The position numbers and the translations under genes are program-made. DNA of 30,186 bases from MWCM01 sp964558315 (GTDB lineage: Bacteria; Patescibacteriota; UBA1384; XYA2-FULL-43-10). Below the pieces are notes generated by a model that made no database searches, was not told where the DNA came from, and worked only from the letters and a program-made list of their open reading frames with translations. Numbering within the stretch: position 1 is the first letter of the stretch; each line of letters opens with the position of its first letter. The DNA lies in the NCBI GenBank assembly GCA_964558315.1, contig CAZLCL010000005.1, positions 1 through 30,186 of the forward strand. Reading direction: 5' to 3'. Below are positions 7,061 through 14,122 of this stretch, one piece after another.

Positions 7061-7075
7061 GCGTGGGCGTAATTA

Positions 7076-9088
7076 TTATTTTTTTCTTTTTAAACTGTTT
7101 TCGAGTAAAATTATTTCGTCTCTTAATTCAGCCGCTCTCTCAAAACGCATTTCTCTAGCCGCTAAATACATCTCTTGTCGTATTTCCGAGATAGTTTTCT
7201 GGCGTTTTTTAGCCGGTAGAGAAAGAAAGTCGTCCTCTGCTTTTTTAAGACGCAAATCCTCATTATCCTCAGCTTTTTTAACCTCTTTGATAATACTCTT
7301 GGGAACAATATTATTCTTTTGATTATAAAGGCTCTGAATCTCTCTTCTTCTTTTGGTTTCTTCAATTGCGAGTGCCATTGATCTGGTAATATTGTCGGCA
7401 TACATGATTATTTTCCCGTCAACGTGCCTCGCCGCTCTGCCAATAGTTTGAACTAGCGATGATTTTGATCTCAAAAACCCCTCTTTATCTGCGTCTAATA
7501 TTGCCACCAGCGATACTTCAGGCAAATCAAGGCCTTCTCGTAAAAGATTGATACCTACCAATACATCATATTCTCCAAGACGAAGCGAGTGTAGTATTTT
7601 TGATCGTTCTAGTGTTTCTACATCCGAATGAATGTAAGCTACTTTAATTTTTTGATCGGTTAAATAATCCGTTAACTCCTCTGCCATTCGTTTAGTTAGC
7701 GTGGTTACAAGCGTTCTTTGATTTTTCTCAACTCTTGTGGAAATCTCTTTTACCAGATCAAAAATTTGTTTTTCGGTTGAGTGGATTTCGATTATTGGAT
7801 CCAATAGGCCAGTCGGCCTTATTAATTGTTCAATAATCGCTTGATAATTTTCGGGATTATTATTGATTATATTATCATCAGAGCTTTTTTGTAATTCATA
7901 TTCACTTGGTGTGGCTGATACAAAAATCACCTGATTAATTTTTTGATAAAACTCTTGAAAATTAAGTGGTCTGTTGTCTAAAGCGGAAGGTAAACGGAAG
8001 CCGTATTCGACTAACTTCTCTTTTCTTGAGCGGTCTCCGCCATACATGGCTCCGATTTGCGGAACGGTTATATGAGATTCATCAATAACCAAAAGAAAAT
8101 CTTTAGGGAAATAATCAATCAACACATTTGGGGATTGCCCCGGTTTGCGTCCGTCAAAATGGCGAGAATAATTTTCTATTCCAGAGCAAAAACCGGTGCT
8201 TTCTATCATCTCCAAATCAAAATTAGTTCTCTCCTCGATTCGTTGAGCTTCTATTAGCTTATTATTTGATTTAAAATATTCGATACGTTTTTTAAGCTCT
8301 ACTCTGATATTATTGATAGATGCTTTTTGCATATCTTGCGGCAAAACAAAATGAGAAGCTGGAAATAGTTCATATTCCGTATAATCTTTGATTTTTTCCC
8401 CACTCAGCCAGTCTAATTCAGAAATTTTCTCAATATTATTACCGAAAAATTCAACTTTAATTGTATTGGTTGAGTAGGCGGGAAAAATTTCAAGAGTGTC
8501 TCCTTTTAACCTAAAAGTTCCTCTTTTTAATTCGTAATCATTTCTTTCGTAGCGCTGATTGATTAATCTATTAAGGAAAGCGTTTCTATTTGCTTTTTCA
8601 CCAATTTTAAATATAAAATTTTCTGATTTATACATGTCTGGGGAGCCAATACCGTAAATACAAGAAACACTGGCGACGATTATTACATCATTTCTGGTTA
8701 AAAGCGATTGTGTAGCCGCATGTCGCAACCGGTCAATCTCTTGGTTGATTGAAGAGTCTTTTTCGATATATGTATCGGTAGTCGGGATATAGGCTTCTGG
8801 CTGATAATAATCATAATAAGAGATAAAATAGTGAACAGCGTTATTGGGAAAAAATTCGCGAAATTCGTCAGCCAGTTGCGCGGCTAAAGTTTTATTATGG
8901 GCAATGACTAAAGTTGGTTTCTGAATTTTATTAATAACGTTGGCAATGGTAAATGTTTTTCCCGATCCAGTTACACCCAAAAGAGTTTGGTGTTTCACAC
9001 CATGTGATAAGTTCTCCGATAATTTGCTAATCGCGGCTGGCTGATCACCGGTGGGAGAAAAATTTGATTGTAGTTTAAATAAATTCAT
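7076..9088 (-). CDS. uvrB: Excinuclease ABC subunit B
   Basis: 670 residues, full family length. This is the damage-verification helicase of nucleotide excision repair, loaded by UvrA before UvrC incision. Visible features: FSPTGDQPAAI (Q motif region), Walker A GVTGSGKT (about 38-45), the damage-probing beta-hairpin YYDYYQPEAYIP, the DESH box, the helicase motif VQTIGRAARHVDGK, and a C-terminal UVR motif (YLAAREMRFERAAELRDEI) that contacts UvrC. The start at ATG 9088 gives the usual MNLFKLQSNF; a GTG at 9112 is possible. No Shine-Dalgarno motif is close, and a small hairpin (9093-9113) covers the leader. uvrA lies 14 kb away on the other strand. Confidence 0.97.
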   Translation of the reverse strand: MNLFKLQSNFSPTGDQPAAISKLSENLSHGVKHQTLLGVTGSGKTFTIANVINKIQKPTLVIAHNKTLAAQLADEFREFFPNNAVHYFISYYDYYQPEAYIPTTDTYIEKDSSINQEIDRLRHAATQSLLTRNDVIIVASVSCIYGIGSPDMYKSENFIFKIGEKANRNAFLNRLINQRYERNDYELKRGTFRLKGDTLEIFPAYSTNTIKVEFFGNNIEKISELDWLSGEKIKDYTEYELFPASHFVLPQDMQKASINNIRVELKKRIEYFKSNNKLIEAQRIEERTNFDLEMIESTGFCSGIENYSRHFDGRKPGQSPNVLIDYFPKDFLLVIDESHITVPQIGAMYGGDRSRKEKLVEYGFRLPSALDNRPLNFQEFYQKINQVIFVSATPSEYELQKSSDDNIINNNPENYQAIIEQLIRPTGLLDPIIEIHSTEKQIFDLVKEISTRVEKNQRTLVTTLTKRMAEELTDYLTDQKIKVAYIHSDVETLERSKILHSLRLGEYDVLVGINLLREGLDLPEVSLVAILDADKEGFLRSKSSLVQTIGRAARHVDGKIIMYADNITRSMALAIEETKRRREIQSLYNQKNNIVPKSIIKEVKKAEDNEDLRLKKAEDDFLSLPAKKRQKTISEIRQEMYLAAREMRFERAAELRDEIILLENSLKRKK

Positions 9089-9092
9089 ATTA

Positions 9093-9113
9093 TGTGGGCT
9101 GACTTGCCCCACA
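9093..9113 (-). promoter_or_regulatory. Hairpin in the uvrB leader
   Basis: TGTGGG (9093-9098) and CCCACA (9108-9113) pair around a 9-nt loop, ending 4 nt before the uvrB ATG. In the transcript this would sit where a ribosome binding site is expected, so it could modulate initiation; this is inference from position only. Confidence 0.3.
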
Positions 9114-9199
9114 AAGCTTAAAAAAATTGGAGCGAAGTGGGGTTACCTGTCGGTTTAAATTTTAATTATAAAAACAAATTTATTCATAGTATTATTTAA

Positions 9200-9208
9200 T
9201 TATCCACA
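9200..9208 (+). promoter_or_regulatory. DnaA-box match
   Basis: An exact TTATCCACA, the consensus DnaA box, 9 bp upstream of the -35 element of the candidate RNA gene. A single box is weak evidence by itself, but the placement at a promoter could allow replication-linked control. Confidence 0.35.
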
Positions 9209-9217
9209 AGGCCTGAG

Positions 9218-9246
9218 TTGACATAAAATGGTGTGCGCTTTACATT
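9218..9246 (+). promoter_or_regulatory. Sigma70-type promoter of the orphan RNA
   Basis: TTGACA (9218-9223), a spacer of exactly 17 bp, then TACATT (9241-9246). Transcription would begin near 9253, just before the GC-rich structured segment. No protein start follows, which supports a non-coding transcript. Confidence 0.65.
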
Positions 9247-9252
9247 ATAAAC

Positions 9253-9415
9253 AGACGAGCGTGTGCCGAGGGCAATCGTAACCGGCCCCTTGGGCCGGAC
9301 GTGAGCGATACCCTTACAACAGGCGTTTCTCCTATTAACCTCGGCACCGTGCCATCATCCGCCCCAATCGGGGTGCGCCAGGTCCTGCGACTTCTGCAGG
9401 GCCTTGTTCCTTTTT
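9253..9415 (+). ncRNA. Candidate structured non-coding RNA, family not recognised
   Basis: A GC-rich block of about 160 nt in an AT-rich intergenic region, with promoter, structure and terminator all in the same orientation. Helix 1: GTGCCGAGG (9263-9271) with CCTCGGCAC (9339-9347), nine perfect pairs closing a 67-nt domain. Inside it ATCG (9275-9278) pairs with CGAT (9306-9309) around a hairpin CCGGCCC/GGGCCGG (9282-9288, 9292-9298). Then come a small CCCC/GGGG hairpin (9362-9373) and a terminator hairpin (9381-9403) followed by T-rich sequence. I looked for signatures of RNase P, tmRNA, SRP RNA and common riboswitches and found none; 6S RNA is a size-compatible but unsupported alternative. 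Its 3' end abuts the stop codon of the convergent trmD. Confidence 0.6.
9381..9415 (+). terminator. Intrinsic terminator of the orphan RNA
   Basis: GGTCCTGC (9381-9388) pairs with GCAGGGCC (9396-9403), eight pairs including one G-U, with a 7-nt loop. It is followed by TTGTTCCTTTTT. The T-tract overlaps the end of trmD on the other strand. Confidence 0.7.
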
Positions 9416-10196
9416 ATGAGGCTTGTTTTCTCCACTCATCTATTTTCTTATGATCGCCAGACAATAATATCTCAGGAACGCGCCAACCTTTATATTCGAC
9501 AGGGCGGGTATATACAGGATAGTCGTAGTCAGGTTTTGGGTGACAGGTTCCATGTGTCTGGTTCATAAATGATTCATTTGTGACTGACTTCTCTTTAATT
9601 ACGCCCGGGACCATTCGTGTTATTGCATCAATCAAAACCATAGCTGGAATTTCTCCGCCAGTAAGAACATAATCGCCTATTGATATCTCTTCGTCAACTA
9701 AATGATCATGAACTCTTTGATCAAAACCCTCGTAGTGTCCACACAATAATACGATATTATCGTATTTTGATAACTCAATCGCTTTTTGTTGAGTAAATCT
9801 TTGGCCGCTGGCAGAAAGCATAATTATTTTGCTTTTAGTTGTTGTTTTCTTTCGCATGGCCTGGCTTGCAAAATTTCTAGGCGCTTTTTTCTTGCCTTCG
9901 GCTTCGAAAGCGCTTGCGACCGTCGAAATTTCGCAAGCCCTCGCCTTATTCTTAGCCATGTGACTTTGTTTTATTGTGTCTCTTATCGCCTTATCAACCA
10001 CATCTACCTTAATTACCATTCCTGGTCCACCACCAAATGGGCGATCATCAACAGTTTTATGTTTATCTGTGGCGTAATCACGGAGTTGGTGTAAATTTAT
10101 TTCAATCAACCCATTATTCTGAGCACGTTTAATAATGCTCTTCGAAAAAGGGCCACTAAACATTTCTGGGAATAATGTAATGATGTCGAATTTCAT
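9414..10196 (-). CDS. trmD: tRNA (guanine37-N1)-methyltransferase, with in-frame repeat insert
   Basis: 260 residues. TrmD methylates G37 of tRNAs from S-adenosylmethionine through a trefoil-knot SPOUT fold. Seen: FDIITLFPEMF, DDRPFGGGPGMV, the knot segments LLCGHYEGFDQRV (about 151-162) and SIGDYVLTGGEIPAM (about 172-186), and LLSGDHKKIDEWR near the end. Residues about 77-121 form an insert absent from ordinary TrmD at the short variable loop before KIIMLSASG; it is encoded by a palindromic repeat (9855-9960) and is rich in Lys, Ala and Arg. The C-terminal domain is shorter than in E. coli. There is no Shine-Dalgarno motif; the leader is a heptamer repeat. Neighbouring rpsP and KH genes match the usual cluster, but rimM is missing. 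Confidence 0.95.
   Translation of the reverse strand: MKFDIITLFPEMFSGPFSKSIIKRAQNNGLIEINLHQLRDYATDKHKTVDDRPFGGGPGMVIKVDVVDKAIRDTIKQSHMAKNKARACEISTVASAFEAEGKKKAPRNFASQAMRKKTTTKSKIIMLSASGQRFTQQKAIELSKYDNIVLLCGHYEGFDQRVHDHLVDEEISIGDYVLTGGEIPAMVLIDAITRMVPGVIKEKSVTNESFMNQTHGTCHPKPDYDYPVYTRPVEYKGWRVPEILLSGDHKKIDEWRKQAS
9855..9960. repeat. Palindromic repeat element inserted in frame in trmD
   Basis: Inverted terminal arms GGCTTGCAAAATTTC (9863-9877) and GAAATTTCGCAAGCC (9925-9939) pair with one mismatch. Inner arms GCGCTTT (from 9881) and AAAGCGC (9906-9912) pair exactly, and outer CATGGC/GCCATG (9855-9860, 9955-9960) extend the symmetry. The block is GC-richer than trmD and coincides with the extra 40 or so residues of the protein. 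The form resembles protein-invading palindromic elements such as Rickettsia RPEs. From memory, similar peptide strings (EISTVASAFEAEGKKKAPRNF) recur in CPR open frames; this is unverified. Confidence 0.7.
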
Positions 10197-10200
10197 TGTA

Positions 10201-10228
10201 ATGAATAATGAATAAAGAATAATGAATA
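10201..10228. repeat. Heptamer tandem repeat in the trmD leader
   Basis: Four consecutive 7-bp units ATGAATA, ATGAATA, AAGAATA, ATGAATA, starting 5 bp upstream of the trmD start. They occupy the position of the ribosome binding site, which is therefore lacking. Confidence 0.6.
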
Positions 10229-10329
10229 ATGCAAAATGCGGGAAGGGAAGTCGGGAAGGAGTCTAGAATTTAATATTAGCAAGTATCTCAGCAATTAATT
10301 CTAATAAACTTCTAATCTTGTCTTACAAT

Positions 10330-10372
10330 AAAAAAACCGCCAACATTATCTACTGTGAAACTGTGGCGGTTT
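10330..10372 (-). terminator. Intrinsic terminator of the rpsP-KH transcript
   Basis: On the minus strand AAACCGCCA pairs with TGGCGGTTT (plus-strand arms 10334-10342 and 10364-10372; 21-nt loop). It is followed by further Ts, giving a run of about seven. It separates the rpsP-KH genes from trmD, so trmD needs its own promoter or read-through. Confidence 0.75.
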
Positions 10373-10429
10373 CGTTATTATAGATTCAACTCAATATCGT
10401 TTGTGTTGATTTGTGTGAAGATTTATGTT

Positions 10430-10768
10430 TTACTCCTCGTCTAATACGTCGGATGGCACATCTTCCATTATGTCTTCGGAATCGGAATCCTTTTCTGCTT
10501 CTGATCTTACTGGTCTGGTTGAGCCTTCGGGTTCGACGATTTTAAGGTTTATTCTAGCGTTGCTTTTTGCTCCAAAAACTCTCAATAATGTTCTAATTGC
10601 TTTAGCGGTTTTGCCCTCTTTACCAATAATTTTTCCCATGTCTTCGGGATTGACATGAAGCTCAATTAACACTCCCATCTCGTCAACCCGTCTTTCGGTT
10701 TTAACTTGATCGGGGTTCTCCACGATTGCTTTTACCACATCTTCAACGAATTTCTGATCCTTCTCCAT
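10430..10768 (-). CDS. khpA: KH-domain RNA-binding protein (KhpA/YlqC type)
   Basis: 112 residues. The N-terminal 85 or so residues form a type II KH domain with the GxxG loop in MGKIIGKEGKTAKAIRTLLRVFG, preceded by VLIELHVNPED. This matches KhpA/YlqC, which binds RNA, partners with KhpB in Gram-positive bacteria and is almost always encoded after rpsP, as here. The last 25 residues are unusually acidic (EAEKDSDSEDIMEDVPSDVLDEE), longer than the usual family tail. A clear AGGAAGG ribosome binding site precedes the ATG. It is followed by the terminator at 10330-10372. Confidence 0.88.
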   Translation of the reverse strand: MEKDQKFVEDVVKAIVENPDQVKTERRVDEMGVLIELHVNPEDMGKIIGKEGKTAKAIRTLLRVFGAKSNARINLKIVEPEGSTRPVRSEAEKDSDSEDIMEDVPSDVLDEE

Positions 10769-10834
10769 ACTTTTCCTTCCTGCCAGTTTTACCTGACAAT
10801 TACTTAATCTATCATTTAAGATATTTAAAAGTCT

Positions 10835-11275
10835 TTACTCTTCTGCGACATCATCAACAGACTCGTCGCCTTTTTGTTCTTTGTCTGTTTCACCCTCTTT
10901 AGTTCCGCCATCTTTTAATTCTTTAGAGACGCCAGAATCAGCTTTGGGCGATTCTGTTTTATCTGTCTGTTCTTTGTTTGCTTCGCTCTTTTTCTTGCTG
11001 GATTTGGCATATTTTTTATTAATCTTCTCTGATTTTTTTAAAATACTTAAATCCACCATTAAATTATTAACGGTATCTGAAGGTTTGGCTCCTTTTTCCA
11101 TCCAAAAAAGTGCCCGGTCTTTATCAATTACAACGATTTTAGGCTTTTGAGCGGGATTATAATGTCCGATAACCTCAATATATTTTCTTTTTGCTGATCT
11201 TTGTTTGTCGGCAACCACGACCCTATAAGCAGGAGAGTTTTTCTTGCCAACTCTGGATAGTCTGATAACAACCAT
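10835..11275 (-). CDS. rpsP: Ribosomal protein bS16
   Basis: 146 residues from the preferred ATG at 11275 (MVVIRLSRVGKKNSPAYRVVVADKQRSAKRKYIEVIGHYNP), the standard S16 start; an upstream GTG would add MKDST. The S16 core ends near residue 80 (WMEKGAKPSDTVNNLM). It is followed by a lysine-rich helix and a long charged, low-complexity tail of about 50 residues (KKKSEANKEQTDKTES... DDVAEE) not present in E. coli S16. It is a primary-binding protein of the 30S 5' domain. The gene lies 22 nt after def-fmt, so it is probably in that transcript, with the KH gene following. Confidence 0.93.
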   Translation of the reverse strand: MVVIRLSRVGKKNSPAYRVVVADKQRSAKRKYIEVIGHYNPAQKPKIVVIDKDRALFWMEKGAKPSDTVNNLMVDLSILKKSEKINKKYAKSSKKKSEANKEQTDKTESPKADSGVSKELKDGGTKEGETDKEQKGDESVDDVAEE

Positions 11276-11297
11276 TGTCGAATCTTTCACTTAGTAT

Positions 11298-12668
11298 TTA
11301 ATTTGTCTTTATGCTATCAGTTTTTTTATGAAAAGTCAATTCTTTTTTATAGCCATTTATAAAATCTTGATAGGACATTTCTTTTTTACCAGCTGGTTTG
11401 ACTTTATCAATAACAAGATTTTTTTCTTTATCTAAATGGGCTGAACAAATTGCAACCCTCAACCCTTCTAATTGAATATAAACACCCGGCCAGGGTTTGT
11501 ATGCTCTAATTTTTCGATCAATTAAAATGGGGTCTGTGTCTAAAAATATTTCACCATCTTTCTTATTTATTGTGTCGCAATAACTAACCCGTGATTCCTT
11601 TTGCTTTCGAGGTTTAATTTCTCCAGTCAAATAATAGGGGATAGTGTCTAAAAGGAGAGATGCCCCCAATTCTGACAGATACTGTTTTAAAATCGGATAA
11701 TTTTCCTTGCCTTTTAGTTTTACTTTATATTGGGCAATTATTGGACCGGCGTCCATCTGCTCGTTGATAAGCATAATGGAGACTCCGGCATATTTATCGC
11801 CATTTAAGATAGTAGCTTGGATAGGAGAGGAACCTCGATATTTCGGCAGTATGGAGGGGTGAATATTAATAATTCCGTGTTCGAAAGCTGAAATAATCTG
11901 TTTTGGTATTATCAAGCCGAAATCAACCACTACACCCAAACTAGCCTTTAATTTCTTGATGGTATCTTCTATATGCTCTGTTTTTAAAGACGCTACCTCA
12001 ATAATTTTTAAACCTAGTTTACGAGCAAGCTTTTTAACATTGTTAACGTCATCTGTTTTGCCCCTAGTTGTAGAGTATTGAGGCGTAGTGACAACGGCTT
12101 TAAGGTTATATTGCTTGTCTGTATGCAAAAATTCCAAAGTCTTAAGAGCAAAATCTCCGCCTGCGAACAGAACAGTATCGATTTCCTCTAGGTGGTCAAT
12201 TAATAGAGTTGAATTTAAATGGTCGAATTCATGTTGCAGAACTCGGGCGAATAATTTATCTGCGTTTATTACAATTTTTTCGCCGTATCTGTCTTGGCCT
12301 TCGATTGTGATAGTTTTGGGTCTTTTAACTACGAGTTCATAGCCAGGAAAAGAAAGACACCCTTCGACCATCTTGCATTTCTCTTTGCTAAATTTGCTGA
12401 TTTTGGGATTACAAATTGCTGTAAGAGGAAAGGGTTGGTAAGAAGATTCTTTTTTTGCCGCTCCCCCTTGAATTTCACTATCAAGCTCGCAAACAATTAT
12501 CTGTTTTGATATGCCAACCTGAGGAGCGGCTAAACCGATACCGTTACCTGTTCTCATTGTTTCAATCATATCATCAATTAATTGTTGAAGATCCATATCA
12601 AAAACTTCGACAGGTTCTGCAGGTTCCCTAAGTATTGGATTGGGATCGGTTACAATTTCTCGTTTCAT
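11298..12668 (-). CDS. Peptide deformylase-methionyl-tRNA formyltransferase fusion
   Basis: 456 residues joining the two enzymes that add and remove the N-formyl group. Def part (1 to about 163): all three motifs are present, GIGLAAPQ (43-50), EGCLS (102-106; metal-binding C104) and HEFDH (146-150; metal ligands H146 and H150, catalytic E147). Fmt part (about 164-456): the nucleotide-fold opening IDTVLFAGGDFALKTLEFL, the catalytic region IINIHPSILPKYRGSSPIQ (Asn-His) and MDAGPI (Asp), then a C-terminal OB-like domain. The join is direct, without a linker. ATG 12668 gives the normal Def start MKREIVTDPNPILR. No Shine-Dalgarno motif is seen. A separately encoded def-fmt pair is the usual arrangement; the fusion is continuous with no stop or shift. 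Confidence 0.92.
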   Translation of the reverse strand: MKREIVTDPNPILREPAEPVEVFDMDLQQLIDDMIETMRTGNGIGLAAPQVGISKQIIVCELDSEIQGGAAKKESSYQPFPLTAICNPKISKFSKEKCKMVEGCLSFPGYELVVKRPKTITIEGQDRYGEKIVINADKLFARVLQHEFDHLNSTLLIDHLEEIDTVLFAGGDFALKTLEFLHTDKQYNLKAVVTTPQYSTTRGKTDDVNNVKKLARKLGLKIIEVASLKTEHIEDTIKKLKASLGVVVDFGLIIPKQIISAFEHGIINIHPSILPKYRGSSPIQATILNGDKYAGVSIMLINEQMDAGPIIAQYKVKLKGKENYPILKQYLSELGASLLLDTIPYYLTGEIKPRKQKESRVSYCDTINKKDGEIFLDTDPILIDRKIRAYKPWPGVYIQLEGLRVAICSAHLDKEKNLVIDKVKPAGKKEMSYQDFINGYKKELTFHKKTDSIKTN

Positions 12669-12690
12669 AATTTTGTTGGAGTGAACACCC

Positions 12691-12736
12691 ACCCCACTTC
12701 GTCAAAACTGCAAGGGGCAGGCAAATTTTATCCACA
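12691..12736. promoter_or_regulatory. def-fmt upstream region: repeat motif and DnaA-box match
   Basis: ACCCCACTTCG (12691-12701) recurs inverted at 9133-9143 upstream of uvrB and can form a hairpin with the nearby AAGGGG. TTATCCACA (12728-12736) is an exact DnaA box. Both lie upstream of def-fmt, which reads leftward. Whether either is functional is unknown. Confidence 0.3.
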
Positions 12737-12886
12737 GAGTTACACAGATCGCTTTAAAAATTAATAAACAATATAAAAATTAAGTTTCAAGTAAAAATGA
12801 CTAAATCTAAATATTATCTATGGTATTATATAATTTAGCATTTTATTACTACTGTGTTAAGCCGTGTAGTTACTTGATTTTAACTC

Positions 12887-14038
12887 TTAAAAGCCTTCCG
12901 GATGGCTTGAATGCCAAGCCCAAGCTGTTTTAGCCATTTGTTCAAGATTAAATTTTGTTTGCCAGCCAAGTAATTGTTTTGCTTTGCTTGGGTCGGCAAC
13001 AGAGATATCGGGATCACCGCTTCGTCTTGGCCCCTGGACAGCATTAATTCTTTTATCGCTAGCCTTTTCGGTGGCTCTAATTACCTCAAGGACAGAAGCT
13101 CCTTGTCCGGTGCCAAGATTTATGATTTCACTTTGGCCACCACCAAACAGATATTCTAAAGCATTAATATGTCCGGTAGCTAAATCACAAGGGTGAATGT
13201 AGTCGCGAACACCTGTTCCGTCGGGGGTGTGATAATCTTCACCAAAAATTTTTATCTCAGAAATTTTTCCCAGCGCCTGAAGCATTGCAACGGTCATTAG
13301 GTTGGTCGGAGTCGGTTTGTCGTCACCTAAATCTCCCTCTGGATGCGCTCCGCAAACATTAAAATAGCGCAAGGCTACAGATTTGATCCCGTGTTCATTA
13401 TCATACTTGTTAAGGATAATTTCGTCAAGGAGCTTAGAGAGGCCATAAATTGACAAAGGAATGCGTAGTTTGGTGATTTCTTGATCGTTAAGATGAAGTT
13501 TTGGTCTATTAAATACTTTTTTATGATATTCGCCGATGAATAATTGTAAAAATTCCTCACCTTCGATAATATCCTCTTGCCAGTTTCCCATAAGAAGAGC
13601 AGATTTATCTGGTTTATAACTCTCAGTAAAATTTTCTTTCCATGGTATGTCTGATTCTTTCGTTGGGTTGCCATAAGCGGCGGCAGTTGAGGATTTGATT
13701 ATCTGACTACAGCCTTTTTCGGTCATAACATCAAGCAAATTGATAAAGTTAAGGACATTGTTTTGTAAATACTTTTTTGGTTCATTCATTGATTCACCAA
13801 CTGCCAAATAGGCGGCAAAATCGATAACTGCATCTATTTTATATTTTCCGAAAACTTCGGCAATTTTTTCTTTATCTTTTAAATCAACTATCTCAAGTGA
13901 TGCCTGTTTATCTATGGCTTCTTTGTGCCCATTTTCTAGATTATCCAGAACTACCACATTGTATTTTTGATTAATAAGTTCTCTGACGGTGTGACTGCCG
14001 ATATAACCGGCTCCACCAGTGACTAAAATTGTTTTCAT
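12887..14038 (-). CDS. galE: UDP-glucose 4-epimerase, with a central insert
   Basis: 383 residues, about 50 longer than typical GalE. It interconverts UDP-glucose and UDP-galactose (or the N-acetyl forms) with bound NAD. Seen: TGGAGYIGSH (Rossmann GxxGxxG), LDNLENG, AVGESMNEPKKYLQNNV, KSSTAAAYG (catalytic Ser/Thr), the YxxxK pair Y198-K202 in SIYGLSKL, LRYFNVCGAHPEGDLGD and DGTGVRDYIHPCDLATGH. Residues about 138-191, between the SSTAAAYG strand and YxxxK, are an insertion (SALLMGNWQEDIIEGEEFLQLF...) absent from E. coli GalE; it keeps frame and ordinary composition. The flanking genes are unrelated. It probably supplies surface glycan precursors. Confidence 0.92.
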   Translation of the reverse strand: MKTILVTGGAGYIGSHTVRELINQKYNVVVLDNLENGHKEAIDKQASLEIVDLKDKEKIAEVFGKYKIDAVIDFAAYLAVGESMNEPKKYLQNNVLNFINLLDVMTEKGCSQIIKSSTAAAYGNPTKESDIPWKENFTESYKPDKSALLMGNWQEDIIEGEEFLQLFIGEYHKKVFNRPKLHLNDQEITKLRIPLSIYGLSKLLDEIILNKYDNEHGIKSVALRYFNVCGAHPEGDLGDDKPTPTNLMTVAMLQALGKISEIKIFGEDYHTPDGTGVRDYIHPCDLATGHINALEYLFGGGQSEIINLGTGQGASVLEVIRATEKASDKRINAVQGPRRSGDPDISVADPSKAKQLLGWQTKFNLEQMAKTAWAWHSSHPEGF

Positions 14039-14122
14039 AGTCTATTAAAAATTAATATCTAGTGAATCTATTTTATCATCTTTTACATTTATTATTAAGT
14101 CATGGTCGAACGATATTCATGT

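Noticed and set aside
9253..9415. SRP (4.5S) RNA
   Set aside because: The CCAGGTC string recalls it, but the GGAA tetraloop and the conserved asymmetric loop of domain IV are missing.
9786..10094. Long plus-strand frame opposite trmD
   Set aside because: It is the antisense of trmD and of its palindromic insert; no ribosome binding site and no family resemblance.
12693..12886. tRNA or small RNA gene between galE and def-fmt
   Set aside because: The region is mostly AT-rich with only short repeats; no cloverleaf or terminator-promoter pair was found.
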